Assembly: GCA_035542575.1 (NCBI GenBank)
Contig: DATKLE010000009.1
Location: 1 to 42,502, forward strand
Length of the DNA stretch: 42,502 bases
DNA from: JAIQET01 sp035542575
Lineage (GTDB): Bacteria > Acidobacteriota > Terriglobia > Terriglobales > Acidobacteriaceae
Direction of reading: 5' to 3'
The notes under the pieces are model-generated. The model was not told the DNA's origin and did no database searches. It saw only the letters and a list, made by a program, of their open reading frames with translations. Both the position numbers and the translations under genes were made by a program. Of this stretch, positions 32,393 through 40,975 are shown one piece after another; positions within the stretch are counted from its first letter, which is position 1; every line of letters begins with the position of its first letter.

Positions 32393-32418
32393 TAGCCCAG
32401 GGCTTACGCCCTGGGCTA
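32393..32418. repeat. Palindromic hairpin after uxs
   Basis: TAGCCCAGGGC-TTAC-GCCCTGGGCTA is a perfect 11-base stem with a four-base loop. It has no T tract, so it is more likely a dispersed palindromic element than an intrinsic terminator, though it may still shield the 3' end. It lies between convergent genes, as the other palindromic repeats in this window do. Confidence 0.7.
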
Positions 32419-32462
32419 ATGTCTGCGGCCCCGTCGGGGTTGGGCGGTGTTGGATTCCGCTC

Positions 32463-33548
32463 CTACGACTCGACCAGCGAATCCAACTCCGGACGCTGGG
32501 CCACCAACGCGATCAATTGCTGCACCTGTTCCCGCTCCTCGGCCGTCTTAAGGCTGAACGCTACCCCCATGCCGAAGGCGCGATGCACCGCCTGCACGTT
32601 TCCCTGGATGCGCAATTTCATGTCGCGGGCGCGGACCACGATCTGCACGGCCGTTCCGGAGGGAAACGGGTCGCTGGTTTCCACATAGCAACCGCCGGTG
32701 CTGATGTCGCTGAGGCTGCAGCGCGTGGGAACATTGCTGCCTAAACGGTAGACCTCCGCGCCGAGTCGGCAGGCGTGGCGCGAGCGCTCGCGGCGGTCGG
32801 CGGACGACACCGAGAGCAAACCCAGTCCCGCAAGCGGGTTGCTGGGGGCCGGCGGCGGGTTTCCGGCTCCCGGCCGGGTAAGGTTTGCCTGTAGCCACTG
32901 GCTTAGTGCTCGCCGCGAAGCTTGGGGCACATGCGCGAAGCGGATGCCCACTCGTCCCGAGGAATCCTGCCACACCACTTCGCCGGACAGCCGGACCGGG
33001 GCGGCCTGCCCCGGCAAACAGAACTGGAAGTAAACTTTGCCACTCGGGGGCAACTTGCCCTCGGACTGGATGCCCATGCCGGACTCGCTCAACTCCACCA
33101 CCGTGGCAGGAGCGTTCTCCGTTGCGGCATAGGCAAGCGCGGCTTCGGCGTGGAGAGAGATGCGCTGGTTGGTCCGCCGCTCCCGCCGCATCAGTGCGCG
33201 CGCTGCGCGCAAGCTGGTGCTGGCGCGCTCCGCAGAGATCGGCTTGTACAAAATGAAGTTGGCGCCCCTGGCGAAGACTTCCCGCACACGGTTGCGGCCG
33301 TCCACCATGGCAATGACGAGAGTGGCGCGGTTGGCGGGCGTCTGGCGGGCGTTCACGATCAGTTCGATGGCTGCCGGCTCGTCCTTGCAGTCCACCAACA
33401 CAGCATCGAACGGATGCGTGGCCAGCCGGGCCAGGGCCGTGAGCGGATGCTCGCAGTGCTCTGCCTGGATCCCCAGATCGGAAAGAATCCGGAGCAGCAG
33501 CGGCACGACCTTGGCGTCGGCGCACACTACCAGGGCTGTGAGCGCCAT
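32463..33548 (-). CDS. Receiver-PilZ-PilZ protein
   Basis: The start is uncertain (ATG 33548, ATG 33560 or TTG 33587; none has a clear ribosome-binding site). The domain order is a receiver (about 1-115) with an intact phospho-Asp (FDAVLVDCKDE) and switch Lys (ILYKPIS), a first PilZ domain (about 120-215; R-R-x-N-Q-R, then ELSESGMGI), and a second PilZ domain (about 245-350; RRERSRHACR, then SDISTGGCYVE). The second keeps the R-x3-R and D-x-S-x-x-G elements that bind cyclic di-GMP; the first is looser. It likely joins phosphorylation and cyclic di-GMP signals to control motility, pili or polysaccharide. It is convergent with uxs. Confidence 0.85.
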   Translation of the reverse strand: MALTALVVCADAKVVPLLLRILSDLGIQAEHCEHPLTALARLATHPFDAVLVDCKDEPAAIELIVNARQTPANRATLVIAMVDGRNRVREVFARGANFILYKPISAERASTSLRAARALMRRERRTNQRISLHAEAALAYAATENAPATVVELSESGMGIQSEGKLPPSGKVYFQFCLPGQAAPVRLSGEVVWQDSSGRVGIRFAHVPQASRRALSQWLQANLTRPGAGNPPPAPSNPLAGLGLLSVSSADRRERSRHACRLGAEVYRLGSNVPTRCSLSDISTGGCYVETSDPFPSGTAVQIVVRARDMKLRIQGNVQAVHRAFGMGVAFSLKTAEEREQVQQLIALVAQRPELDSLVES

Positions 33549-33744
33549 ATCACTGCGCATGGTAGGGCGCGCACCGACTTGCGACAAGTTACTGCAGTTA
33601 CGTCCGGATGCCGAGGTCCGGGGCCAAAGTGACCTTCGTCATCTGGAGGCGGGGCTGAGAAACCGCTATGGTAGGAGCGTTTCTCGAACGCTGGTAACCC
33701 GGGGTGCGCGCGGGTTTTTCCTTTTCCGCCGGAAGGACACAGGC

Positions 33745-34140
33745 ATGTCAGCAAGAGCAGGCAACTGGCTCATCGCTTGGGGTGGGGTAGCGATGTTAGT
33801 AGCACTGTCGTTTGTCCCCGCCATGGTGCGCGACCACAACGACATCAGCCTGATGGGAGTGGGCGCCAGCCTGTTCTCTTTCGGCACTCTAGTGATGGCT
33901 ACCGGGGTTTATCTCAAGGCCCGCCTGCTGGAGAGCGCTGCACCCGCTCCCCCGCCACGGCGGTCCCGCGGCGGATGTGACTTGTGCCGCGGAGAAGCCC
34001 CTGTGATCCACTGCAAGGTCCACCAACTTCACCTTTGTCCGGCCTGCCTGGCGGAACACTACGATTTCCGCTCTTGCGCCTACGTGCCCAGCACACGCAC
34101 CAAGACCAGCCGCGGTGCGGCCCGGGCCCACAGCGCCTGA
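33745..34140 (+). CDS. Two-helix membrane protein with B-box-like zinc finger
   Basis: ATG 33745 follows GGAAGGAC at normal distance; the longer open frame to 33160 is a shadow of the PilZ gene. The 131-residue product has two hydrophobic segments (about 8-27, 36-58), a short Pro-rich linker, and a cysteine/histidine cluster. The cluster CDLCRGEAPVIHC is followed by K-V-H, LCPACLAEH and FRSC. The spacing C-x2-C, H-C, H, C-x2-C, H resembles a B-box zinc finger. Such short membrane-linked zinc fingers occur in Acidobacteriota and Myxococcota, with unknown roles. It lies upstream of the pilin operon but has its own ribosome-binding site. Confidence 0.75.
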   Translation: MSARAGNWLIAWGGVAMLVALSFVPAMVRDHNDISLMGVGASLFSFGTLVMATGVYLKARLLESAAPAPPPRRSRGGCDLCRGEAPVIHCKVHQLHLCPACLAEHYDFRSCAYVPSTRTKTSRGAARAHSA

Positions 34141-34249
34141 AGCACTTGACGGCACAGGATTTTTCTTTCCTGGAATGCCAAAATGACCAGAGTTACCTGG
34201 CGCGATTACGTTACGTAAGTCCAAGGGTATGGCTTCGTACCTTGGTGCT

Positions 34250-34278
34250 TTGACGCTCTTGCAACCCCTCCATACGAT
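34250..34278 (+). promoter_or_regulatory. Sigma-70-type promoter before the minor-pilin operon
   Basis: TTGACG (34250-34255) and TACGAT (34273-34278) are separated by 17 bases, close to the ideal housekeeping promoter. They lie about 110 bases before the first pilin gene, in the otherwise gene-free stretch 34141-34386. Confidence 0.5.
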
Positions 34279-34386
34279 GAATCGATAGCGCGATGGCCCG
34301 GCAGGATTTCTGCGGGTCTCGACCTCCCTCTAGTCTGCGGTCAGGACGCCAGACTCCAACCCCGAGATGGCGGCAGTGGAGCTCTT

Positions 34387-35061
34387 ATGACCCCTGGGCG
34401 CGACATGAAGCACGAGCCAGCCTCTCCCAAGAAAGGGCACATGTCTTCCAGCACATCCCGCGGTTTTACCTTGCTCGAGGCGCTGATCGCCATAACTATC
34501 GTGTTGATTGTCAGCGGGATCTCTTTCATGAGCCTGCGGCCGGCGTGGCAAGACGCGCGCCTCAACGGCGCCTACAACGGGACCCTGATGACGCTGCGGC
34601 AGGCGCGGCAATGGGCCGTGGACAACCGCAAGACTTATCTGGTGACTTTCAATCCCGGCGGCATACCTCCCGGCACCAATATGGTGCAGATCAACCGCAT
34701 GGACGCCGGAGTAATCGGTCCGATTGTCAACCAAATGACCCTCCCCCCTGATATTCAGTTCCTGAACGTGTCGGGAATTCCCAACACTCTGGCGACCACA
34801 CCCGACGGTTTGGGCACCGGTGGCCAGCCGATCGAGTTCGACATTGGAGTGTCTGGTGGTGTGAGCAACCAGATTTACTTTTTCCCGGATGGGTCGTCGC
34901 GCGACATCAACAACAACATCAACAACGGCATCGTTTATCTGGCGCGCCCCACTGACCTGTACAGCTCGCGGGCCATCACCCTGATGGGTGCCGCAGGCCG
35001 CATACGCGGATGGCGATTGTACGCTTCATCCGTCGGTGTTCCGCACTGGAGTGAGCAATGA
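34387..35061 (+). CDS. Minor type IV pilin, GspH/FimT type
   Basis: The 224-residue protein has a prepilin cleavage and helix motif SRG-FTLLEALIAITIVLIVSG, with the Glu at position 5 of the mature pilin. After the helix comes a GspH/FimT-like region (WQDARLNGAYNGTLMTLRQA and RQWAVDNRKTYLV) and a Gly/Asn-rich strand domain. Two starts are plausible: ATG 34387 (GGAG five bases before it) and ATG 34441 (AAAGG five bases before it), which would give a shorter leader. The gene overlaps the next pilin by four bases (ATGA) and opens a four-gene minor-pilin operon. Minor pilins prime pilus assembly and form the tip. Confidence 0.88.
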   Translation: MTPGRDMKHEPASPKKGHMSSSTSRGFTLLEALIAITIVLIVSGISFMSLRPAWQDARLNGAYNGTLMTLRQARQWAVDNRKTYLVTFNPGGIPPGTNMVQINRMDAGVIGPIVNQMTLPPDIQFLNVSGIPNTLATTPDGLGTGGQPIEFDIGVSGGVSNQIYFFPDGSSRDINNNINNGIVYLARPTDLYSSRAITLMGAAGRIRGWRLYASSVGVPHWSEQ

Positions 35062-35663
35062 TGATGGCTGGAACAGTTCGCCCCGAGTTTCGCTTCCGCC
35101 AGGCCGAGCAGGGCTTCAGCATTTTGGAAGTGTTGTTCTCGATCGTGGTGCTGACCATCGGCCTGGTGAGCATGCTGGCCATGTTCTCCGTGGCCATCGC
35201 CTCCACCAACTCGGCGCAGGAAGACATGATCGCGAAGCAGGAAGCGGCCACCACGCTGGAGAGCCTCTTCACCGCGCGCAATACGTCGCAGATCACCTGG
35301 GCCCAGATTCAGAACGTTTCCAATGGCGGCATTTTTCTGGACAACGCTCAGCTGGTCCTCGACCCGGGTCCCGACGGGCTGGTCGGAACCGCCGATGACA
35401 CCAATGCCAACCCGTCCTGCCCCGGGCCTTCCCGGTGCCTGGTCTTACCGGGACCAGACGGGGTGTTGGGCACCGCGGATGATGTTCTGCAACCCCTCAA
35501 CAACTACCAGCGCACCATCACGATCACCAATGTAGGGGCCCCGGGTGGCGGCATTGATGCGACCCTGCGCTCCGTCACGATCAGCGTGACCTACACCACC
35601 ACCCAGTTCAAGGCCACGCAAAAGACATATAGCGTGGGCGCGTATATTTCCCAGTTTCGCTAG
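35058..35663 (+). CDS. pilV: Minor type IV pilin, PilV type
   Basis: The 201-residue product has the prepilin signature EQG-FSILEVLFSIVVLTIG with Glu at position 5. It continues with the PilV-like stretch MFSVAIASTNSAQEDMIAKQ. Its pilin body contains two copies of the motif GPDGxxGTADD (DPGPDGLVGTADDT and LPGPDGVLGTADDV), an acidic turn pattern that could bind calcium. It is translationally coupled to the GspH/FimT-type gene through an ATGA overlap and followed 11 bases later by the PilW-type gene. The gene symbol reflects position and type, not proven orthology. Confidence 0.85.
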   Translation: MMMAGTVRPEFRFRQAEQGFSILEVLFSIVVLTIGLVSMLAMFSVAIASTNSAQEDMIAKQEAATTLESLFTARNTSQITWAQIQNVSNGGIFLDNAQLVLDPGPDGLVGTADDTNANPSCPGPSRCLVLPGPDGVLGTADDVLQPLNNYQRTITITNVGAPGGGIDATLRSVTISVTYTTTQFKATQKTYSVGAYISQFR

Positions 35664-35674
35664 AGGGATGACTC

Positions 35675-36814
35675 ATGAGGCGTAGCGACAAAACGAGAAG
35701 GCGTGGGTTCAGCCTGGCGGAGTTGCTGGTCGCCATGGCCATGGGCTTGGTCGTCCTGGCCGCCGCCGTAAACCTGTTCAGCATGGCGCTTAGCGCCAGC
35801 TTTCTGGTGACCCAGCGGGCGGAGATGCAGCAGGACGGCCGGGCGGCGCTGGACATGATGGCCAAGGACATCAGCCTGGCAGGCGCCGGCATCGTCTCCG
35901 GGGGAGTGCAGTTGCCCGATGGCGGCGGAGCCACAGCTTCGCTGTTCGGCTGTGACCAGAACACCTGTTACGTTAACAACAATGATTATCCCATCAACAA
36001 CCATTTTTATGGCGTGATTCCCAACCCCGGGGTGGGGTTGAGCGTAATGACGGCCGGGGGCGTGTTAAGTCCGCCGACGGACGTGCTGACCATCGCCTAT
36101 ACCGACACGACTTTTCCTTTGAATGACTACAGCGTGGCATTGAACGCCAGCGGAAGCCAGGCCACGTTCACTGTGCTTAATCCCGCGCCCAACCCCCTGC
36201 CCGTGCCGTGGCCGCCGCCAGCAATCAACGATCCTGCGGTGGGCTTGAAAGCCGGCGACCTGATCCTGTTTTCCAACAGCGTTGGACAAGCGATCGGTGA
36301 GGTCACCCGGGTGAATGCGGGCGGGGTGGTGGATTTTGCCAACGGCGATCCCCTGAATATCAACCAGAGCACTGCTGCCGACGGCAATATCCAGGCGCTG
36401 TGGGGAGGTCTTGCCCCACCGGCAGCGCCCCCGCCCATCATCGCCACGCGCCTGCAGGTGATCACCTATTACATCGACGTGCCCGTCGGCCAGGACGGGA
36501 ACCGCTATACCGCAGACGACGGACCACCTCGCCTGATGAGGCAGGTCAACGGGCAGTCCCCCGCGCCAGTGGCGGAGAACGTGGCCGGGCTGCAAGTCAG
36601 CTACGACATTTATGACGACGTGTCGGGTGTGGCCACCGCCAACCTGAAAGATGCCGGCATGTCCGCCGGAAAATCCCCTAACCAGATCCGCAAGGTGAAT
36701 CTCAGTGTCATGACGCGCAGCCCCATGCCCGGTGGCAAGCGTGGCTTCCAGACTTTGAACCTGGCCACCTCGGTGAGCGCCCGCGACATGAGCTTCAAGG
36801 ATCGCTACAAGTAA
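35675..36814 (+). CDS. pilW: Minor type IV pilin, PilW type
   Basis: The 379-residue protein starts with RRG-FSLAELLVAMAMGLVV, a prepilin cleavage site with Glu at position 5. It continues with the PilW-like QQDGRAALDMMAKDISLAGAG and, near the C-terminus, KVNLSVMTRS. The body is strand-rich and includes VGQDGNRYTADDGPP, which resembles the acidic motif of the adjacent PilV-type protein. A single cysteine pair (CDQNTC) may form a disulfide. It lies 11 bases after pilV and 52 bases before the PilX-like gene, all on the plus strand. Confidence 0.86.
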   Translation: MRRSDKTRRRGFSLAELLVAMAMGLVVLAAAVNLFSMALSASFLVTQRAEMQQDGRAALDMMAKDISLAGAGIVSGGVQLPDGGGATASLFGCDQNTCYVNNNDYPINNHFYGVIPNPGVGLSVMTAGGVLSPPTDVLTIAYTDTTFPLNDYSVALNASGSQATFTVLNPAPNPLPVPWPPPAINDPAVGLKAGDLILFSNSVGQAIGEVTRVNAGGVVDFANGDPLNINQSTAADGNIQALWGGLAPPAAPPPIIATRLQVITYYIDVPVGQDGNRYTADDGPPRLMRQVNGQSPAPVAENVAGLQVSYDIYDDVSGVATANLKDAGMSAGKSPNQIRKVNLSVMTRSPMPGGKRGFQTLNLATSVSARDMSFKDRYK

Positions 36815-36866
36815 GTAAGGTGAAGGTTAGCTGAAGGAGCGTATGGAGGAATTCAGGAGAACCGTT

Positions 36867-39527
36867 ATGGGTGCCAATCAGTCTCGTGCGACAGGCTTCA
36901 CGTTGATCGCAGCTTTGCTGCTGCTGCTGCTGATGTCCGGGCTGGCCGTCGGTCTCATGTACATGACCAACACCGAAGCCCGTGTGGGCGGGAACGATCT
37001 GGAGAACAACCTCGCCTACTACGGCGCGGAAGCGGGCATGGAGAAGATGACCTCCGACCTGGGCAACCTGTACTCGGCGAGCCAGGCCCCGCCGGTCACC
37101 AGCATCACTGCCTTGAATGCCCTGCCTCCTGACGTTCCGAATATTACTTACACCGAGTACAACATCAACGTGCCGGTGGATGCCAAAGGCAACCCGGTCA
37201 CCAATGTCAGCAACATTCAGTCCGGGCCCAACGCCGGCCTGGTGGCAGAAATCATCCCCATGACGCTGTCCGTAACGGCGCAGCGGCTCTCCGGAGCGCA
37301 GGTGAGGATGCAGCGCTCGGTGGAGGTGGCCCTCATCCCGGTGTTCCAGTTTGGCGTGTTCTCCGACAGCGACCTGAGCTACTTCCCCGGCCCCGGCTTT
37401 GACTTTGCCGGCCGCGTCGCCACCAACGGCAACTTCTTCGTCACCCCGGGAGGCACGCTGGTCTTTCACTCCAAGATTACCGCCGCCAAGGAGGTCATCC
37501 GCGACCAACTGGCCAACGGAGTGGACGCCAAATCGTCCAGCCACGGCGGTCCGGTTTACATTCCGAACGCCGCGGGTAACGGCACTTCCGGTGGATGTGA
37601 CGGAGGCGCTCCCGCCACCCACTGCATCCAGCTGGGAATCAATCCGCCCACCGGGGTCAATCCTCCCTATGGCGGTAGCTACGTTGGCGGCCCGCCGCCC
37701 ACGGGAAGTCCCAATTCGAGTTGGGTGGGTATTTCGACAGGAACTTACAACGGCTGGATTCTGAACGGCCTGACTGGCGCCAAGCCTTTACAGTTGCCTT
37801 TTGTGGGCGCCGGCGTAGGACCGGTCCAGATCATCCGCAAGCCGCCGGCCGGGGAGGCGACTGGTACCACCCTTTCCACCTCGCGGCTCTACAACAAGGC
37901 CCAGATCCGCATTTTGCTGGCGGATACGGCTGCCGGCCTCCATCCCGACGCCGACTCTACCCTCACCGATGGTGAGGACGTGCTGCTGAGCGAAGAGGCG
38001 GGCACCACCTATCCGAGCGGTGTTCCCGTGACCGGTGTGGGCAATACGCACTTCGCCTACGCCAGCAACAAGAGCACGGATACCTACTATGATCCCTCCA
38101 CCGACCAGGTACCGCCGCCGGGATACACCACGACGAAGGAGTGGCCCCTCATCGACGGCTGGTTGCGGGTAGAGGTCAAGAAGGCCGACGGCACCTGGTT
38201 CGGCGTCACCAATGAGTGGCTGAAACTGGGTTTCGCCAAAGGCCTGCTTCCCGGCGCTGCTGGCGGACCTCACCCCAATGCCATTCTGATCTTGCAGCAA
38301 CTAGCCGATCGCGATGCCACCGAGACCATCTCCGGCTCCAAGGAGAGCAGCTCGCCCACCGTCTCCCGCTACAATTGGTATCCCATCAACATGTACGACG
38401 CGCGTGAAGGCGAGGTCCGCGACAACGATCCGCCAGCCGGGGCACCCAGTCCAAACAATGGGAACGGCGGCATGTGTGCCGCCAACGGTGTGATGAACGT
38501 CATCGAACTGGATGTGGGCAACCTGCGCAATTGGTTGCTCAACAGCGCCAACGGCAAACTGGTGGACAATCAAACCCTGAACGGTTACTTGCTGTACTTC
38601 TCGGACCGGCGCGGCATGATTGCGGACCCGAATGCAGTTCCGCCCGCCTTGACCGGCGAGTACGGCTTTGAAGACACCATAAACCGAGCGTCATCTGCCG
38701 GAACCCCTGACGGCATTCTGGACCCCAACAATCCAGGCACCACGCAATCTCCTGAGGACGTGGACCAGAATGGACTGCCGGACAACTGGGGCGCCGCAAC
38801 CATTATGACGGCTTTTGGGGGAGCCAACCCCGCGCCCTTCAACCCGTTCCAGCGTGTGAAGTGTATGACGCTGGCCCGTAAGAACAAAATCACGGCCGCG
38901 CGCCATGTGCTGCGGCTGGTGGATGGAGCGCTGAGCAAGGTGCCCACGCGACCGGACGGCACCGGTGGCTTCACTGTGGCTTCGGAGAACCCGGTTTATA
39001 TCCTCGGCGACTACAACGCCAACGGAGGCTGGGCTACTCCGGATGCCGCCGCTGCTGTGATCGCCGATGCGGTCACTCTGCTTTCCAACCCGGCGCCCCT
39101 GCCGACTAAGTCCGTAGCCGGCTATAGCGATTTCAAGAGCTTCTACTACCCCACCACGCCGGGCAGCCGGACGGCGAAGGACACGTGGTATCGCGTGGCC
39201 ATCGCCGCCGGGAAAAACATCAACTTCCCTCAGCCTACCGGCTGGGCTGCTGCCGCCGACTACGGCACCGATGGCGGTGTGCACAACTTCCTGCGCTACA
39301 TCGAAAACTGGCCGGGTAACTTGTACTACAACGGTTCCCTGGTGAGCCTCTTCTACTCGCAGTACGCCACCGGCGTCTTTAAATGCTGTACCACGGTGTA
39401 TAGCCCGCCGACGCGTAAGTATCAGTTCGACACCTTGTTCCTGAATCCGAACAACCTGCCGCCGGGTACGCCGGAGTTCGAGGACGTGAACAACGTGAGT
39501 TATCGCCAGGACTTCACTCCCTACTAA
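36867..39527 (+). CDS. Very large PilX-like minor pilin
   Basis: ATG 36867 has AGGAG eight bases upstream and gives a short prepilin leader ATG-FTLIAALLLLLLMSG; an in-frame ATG at 36843 is also possible. Position 5 is Ala instead of Glu, as commonly seen in PilX/GspK-type tip pilins. After the helix (TEARVGGNDLENNLAYYGAE is the PilX-type block) about 800 residues follow, rich in Gly, Pro, Asn and Thr, with cysteine pairs (CDGGAPATHC, FKCC) and acidic turns. PilX proteins are usually near 200-400 residues, so the 886-residue length is odd. It may be an adhesive tip taking the place of PilY1, which is not present here. A strong terminator follows. Confidence 0.82.
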   Translation: MGANQSRATGFTLIAALLLLLLMSGLAVGLMYMTNTEARVGGNDLENNLAYYGAEAGMEKMTSDLGNLYSASQAPPVTSITALNALPPDVPNITYTEYNINVPVDAKGNPVTNVSNIQSGPNAGLVAEIIPMTLSVTAQRLSGAQVRMQRSVEVALIPVFQFGVFSDSDLSYFPGPGFDFAGRVATNGNFFVTPGGTLVFHSKITAAKEVIRDQLANGVDAKSSSHGGPVYIPNAAGNGTSGGCDGGAPATHCIQLGINPPTGVNPPYGGSYVGGPPPTGSPNSSWVGISTGTYNGWILNGLTGAKPLQLPFVGAGVGPVQIIRKPPAGEATGTTLSTSRLYNKAQIRILLADTAAGLHPDADSTLTDGEDVLLSEEAGTTYPSGVPVTGVGNTHFAYASNKSTDTYYDPSTDQVPPPGYTTTKEWPLIDGWLRVEVKKADGTWFGVTNEWLKLGFAKGLLPGAAGGPHPNAILILQQLADRDATETISGSKESSSPTVSRYNWYPINMYDAREGEVRDNDPPAGAPSPNNGNGGMCAANGVMNVIELDVGNLRNWLLNSANGKLVDNQTLNGYLLYFSDRRGMIADPNAVPPALTGEYGFEDTINRASSAGTPDGILDPNNPGTTQSPEDVDQNGLPDNWGAATIMTAFGGANPAPFNPFQRVKCMTLARKNKITAARHVLRLVDGALSKVPTRPDGTGGFTVASENPVYILGDYNANGGWATPDAAAAVIADAVTLLSNPAPLPTKSVAGYSDFKSFYYPTTPGSRTAKDTWYRVAIAAGKNINFPQPTGWAAAADYGTDGGVHNFLRYIENWPGNLYYNGSLVSLFYSQYATGVFKCCTTVYSPPTRKYQFDTLFLNPNNLPPGTPEFEDVNNVSYRQDFTPY

Positions 39528-39550
39528 CCAACCACTAACCAACCGACCGA

Positions 39551-39587
39551 CCCCGATCCTGCTGAGCAGGATCGGGGCTTTGTTTTG
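39551..39587 (+). terminator. Intrinsic terminator of the minor-pilin operon
   Basis: CCCCGATCCTGC and GCAGGATCGGGG form a perfect 12-base stem around a TGA loop, followed by CTTTGTTTT. It starts 24 bases after the last pilin stop codon. Confidence 0.92.
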
Positions 39588-39657
39588 GTCGTGGGTTGCC
39601 GACGCGGGTCCCGTCTCCGCGCTGCCTCGACATTCTTCACGGCGAGAACCACGAGGA

Positions 39658-40017
39658 ATGCCAGGAGAGGATAAAATCGATGATTACCTGAGTCAGACGG
39701 AGGTGACCGGATTGACGACCGCGGTGGAGATTCGGACGAGCAGAAGCAACATTGTCCCGGAGTTGCTGTTTGGTTTGTTGATATTGATCAGCGTTGGCCT
39801 CTTCCTGGTCCCCGCCTTCATCATCCGGCCCTTTCGGCTGCAGACGCCCGACGCGCTCCTAGTAGCCATGGCGGTGCGCCAGCAGGCGCCGCTGTGGACT
39901 CTGATCACGACCGCCACCGCGATGCTTCTGGCTCTCTATTGTTGTGGCGCCGCATTTCCGTCTGGAAACGGGTCCCGCTGGTGGCGGGTCTCTGCCTGGC
40001 TTTGGCTGCGGCGGTGA
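39658..40017 (+). CDS. N-terminal membrane part of the DUF3179 protein (separate frame)
   Basis: The frame from ATG 39658 (or TTG 39712, which has GGAGG upstream) encodes a short polar start and two hydrophobic helices (LLFGLLILISVGLFLVPAFI, then LITTATAMLLALY), with the loop FRLQTPDALLVAMAVRQQAP between them. After about 39940 this frame turns into out-of-frame-looking, Arg/Trp-rich sequence and stops at 40015-40017. At that same point the +0 frame becomes natural (LLLWRRISVWKRVPLVAG). This suggests that one base has been lost near 39938 and that the two frames were once one protein. Alternatively, the stop overlaps ATG 40017 (TGATG), which could allow coupled translation of two proteins. 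Confidence 0.55.
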   Translation: MPGEDKIDDYLSQTEVTGLTTAVEIRTSRSNIVPELLFGLLILISVGLFLVPAFIIRPFRLQTPDALLVAMAVRQQAPLWTLITTATAMLLALYCCGAAFPSGNGSRWWRVSAWLWLRR

Positions 40018-40934
40018 TGGCGCGGGTGGATTATTTCGAGTGGATGTTCCATCCTGTCGTTGCACCGGGCTTCGATTCCGCAGCCAGTGTCAACCTCGAC
40101 CCCTCGCAGATGGTGATGGCAGTCCGCTTCGGTAACGATGCCCGTGCCTATCCCATCCGCGCCATGGCCTATCACCATGTGGTCAACGACACTGTGGGCG
40201 GCACGCCCATCGCGGTCACCTATTGAACGCTCTGTCACACCGGTCTGGTGTGGAAACGCACGGTGGGTGGACACGAGCTGCATTTCCGGCTGGCGGGAAT
40301 CAATAATCAGAACTTCCTCATGCGCGATGAGGAAACCGGAAGCTGGTGGCAGCAGGTCACGGGGAAAGCCATTTTTGGTCCGCTGAAGGGACAAGTGCTG
40401 GAGCCGGTCGTCAGTGACGAGTTGAGCTTCGGACTGTGGAAGGCGGAGTCGCCCGGCGGGCAAGTGCTCGCGCCGGTGCTGGCCGACGAACGCCACTACG
40501 AGAACAACTGGGAGCCCGAGGTGCAGAAGCTGCCCACCCCATTCAACTTTCCAGGTCTGGAGGCGCGCGATGTGGTGGTGGGGTTGGAGGCGGGTGGCGC
40601 CAGTCGCGCCTATCCGCTGAGCGCGCTCGCCGCGCAGTCTCCCATCCAGGACCGGCTCGGGGGGACGCCGATTCTGCTGGTAACAGGACCCGACGGGAAA
40701 TCGGTGCGCGCCTTTGTGAGCCGGTTGGCGGGCGCTGACCTTGAGATGTTCCGCAAGAGTGGCAGCCAGGACTGGGTGCTGGTTGACTCCTCCTCCGGCA
40801 GTGAATGGAATTTCCAGGGCTGCGCAATCTCGGGTTCGGCGCAGGGAACGTGCCTGGAGCGCCTGCCGGCTTTGAAAGACTATTGGTTTGATTGGCGCAA
40901 CTACCATCCCGGCACCAGTCTTTATCGGCATTAG
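39894..40934 (+). CDS. DUF3179-domain protein with an in-frame TGA (selenoprotein candidate or pseudogene)
   Basis: The frame encodes a membrane helix (VPLVAGLCLALAAAVMARV) and a DUF3179 domain (YFEWMFHPVVAPGF, ARAYPIRAMAYHHVVNDTVG, PIAVTY). It then meets TGA at 40224-40226 and continues in the same frame for 236 codons with conserved sequence (TLCHTGLVWKR, NNQNFLMRDEETGSWWQQ, GKAIFGPLKGQ). The family has a Cys exactly at the TGA position (V-T-Y-C-x-L-C). A hairpin with a GGTCT loop begins nine bases after the TGA. The choice is between selenocysteine insertion and a Cys-to-stop mutation; the likely frameshift upstream favours decay, while the intact downstream frame favours function. DUF3179 has no known biochemical role. 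ATG 40017 is an alternative start. Confidence 0.7.
40236..40252 (+). promoter_or_regulatory. SECIS-like hairpin downstream of the in-frame TGA
   Basis: CACACC-GGTCT-GGTGTG is a perfect six-base stem with a five-base loop. It starts nine bases after the TGA, and a T-G wobble can lengthen the stem by one. In the E. coli fdhF SECIS the apical loop also carries GGUCU and the upper hairpin lies about 11 bases after the UGA. The match may be chance, because the same bases encode conserved residues. Confidence 0.4.
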
Positions 40935-40975
40935 CGGACAGTGATCACAGAAGTCGGATTTAGAAGGAAGCCTGC

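Noticed and set aside
40941..40948. GTGATCAC palindrome before the HAD gene
   Set aside because: It lacks the six-base spacer of the other Crp/Fnr-type sites and is short enough to occur by chance.
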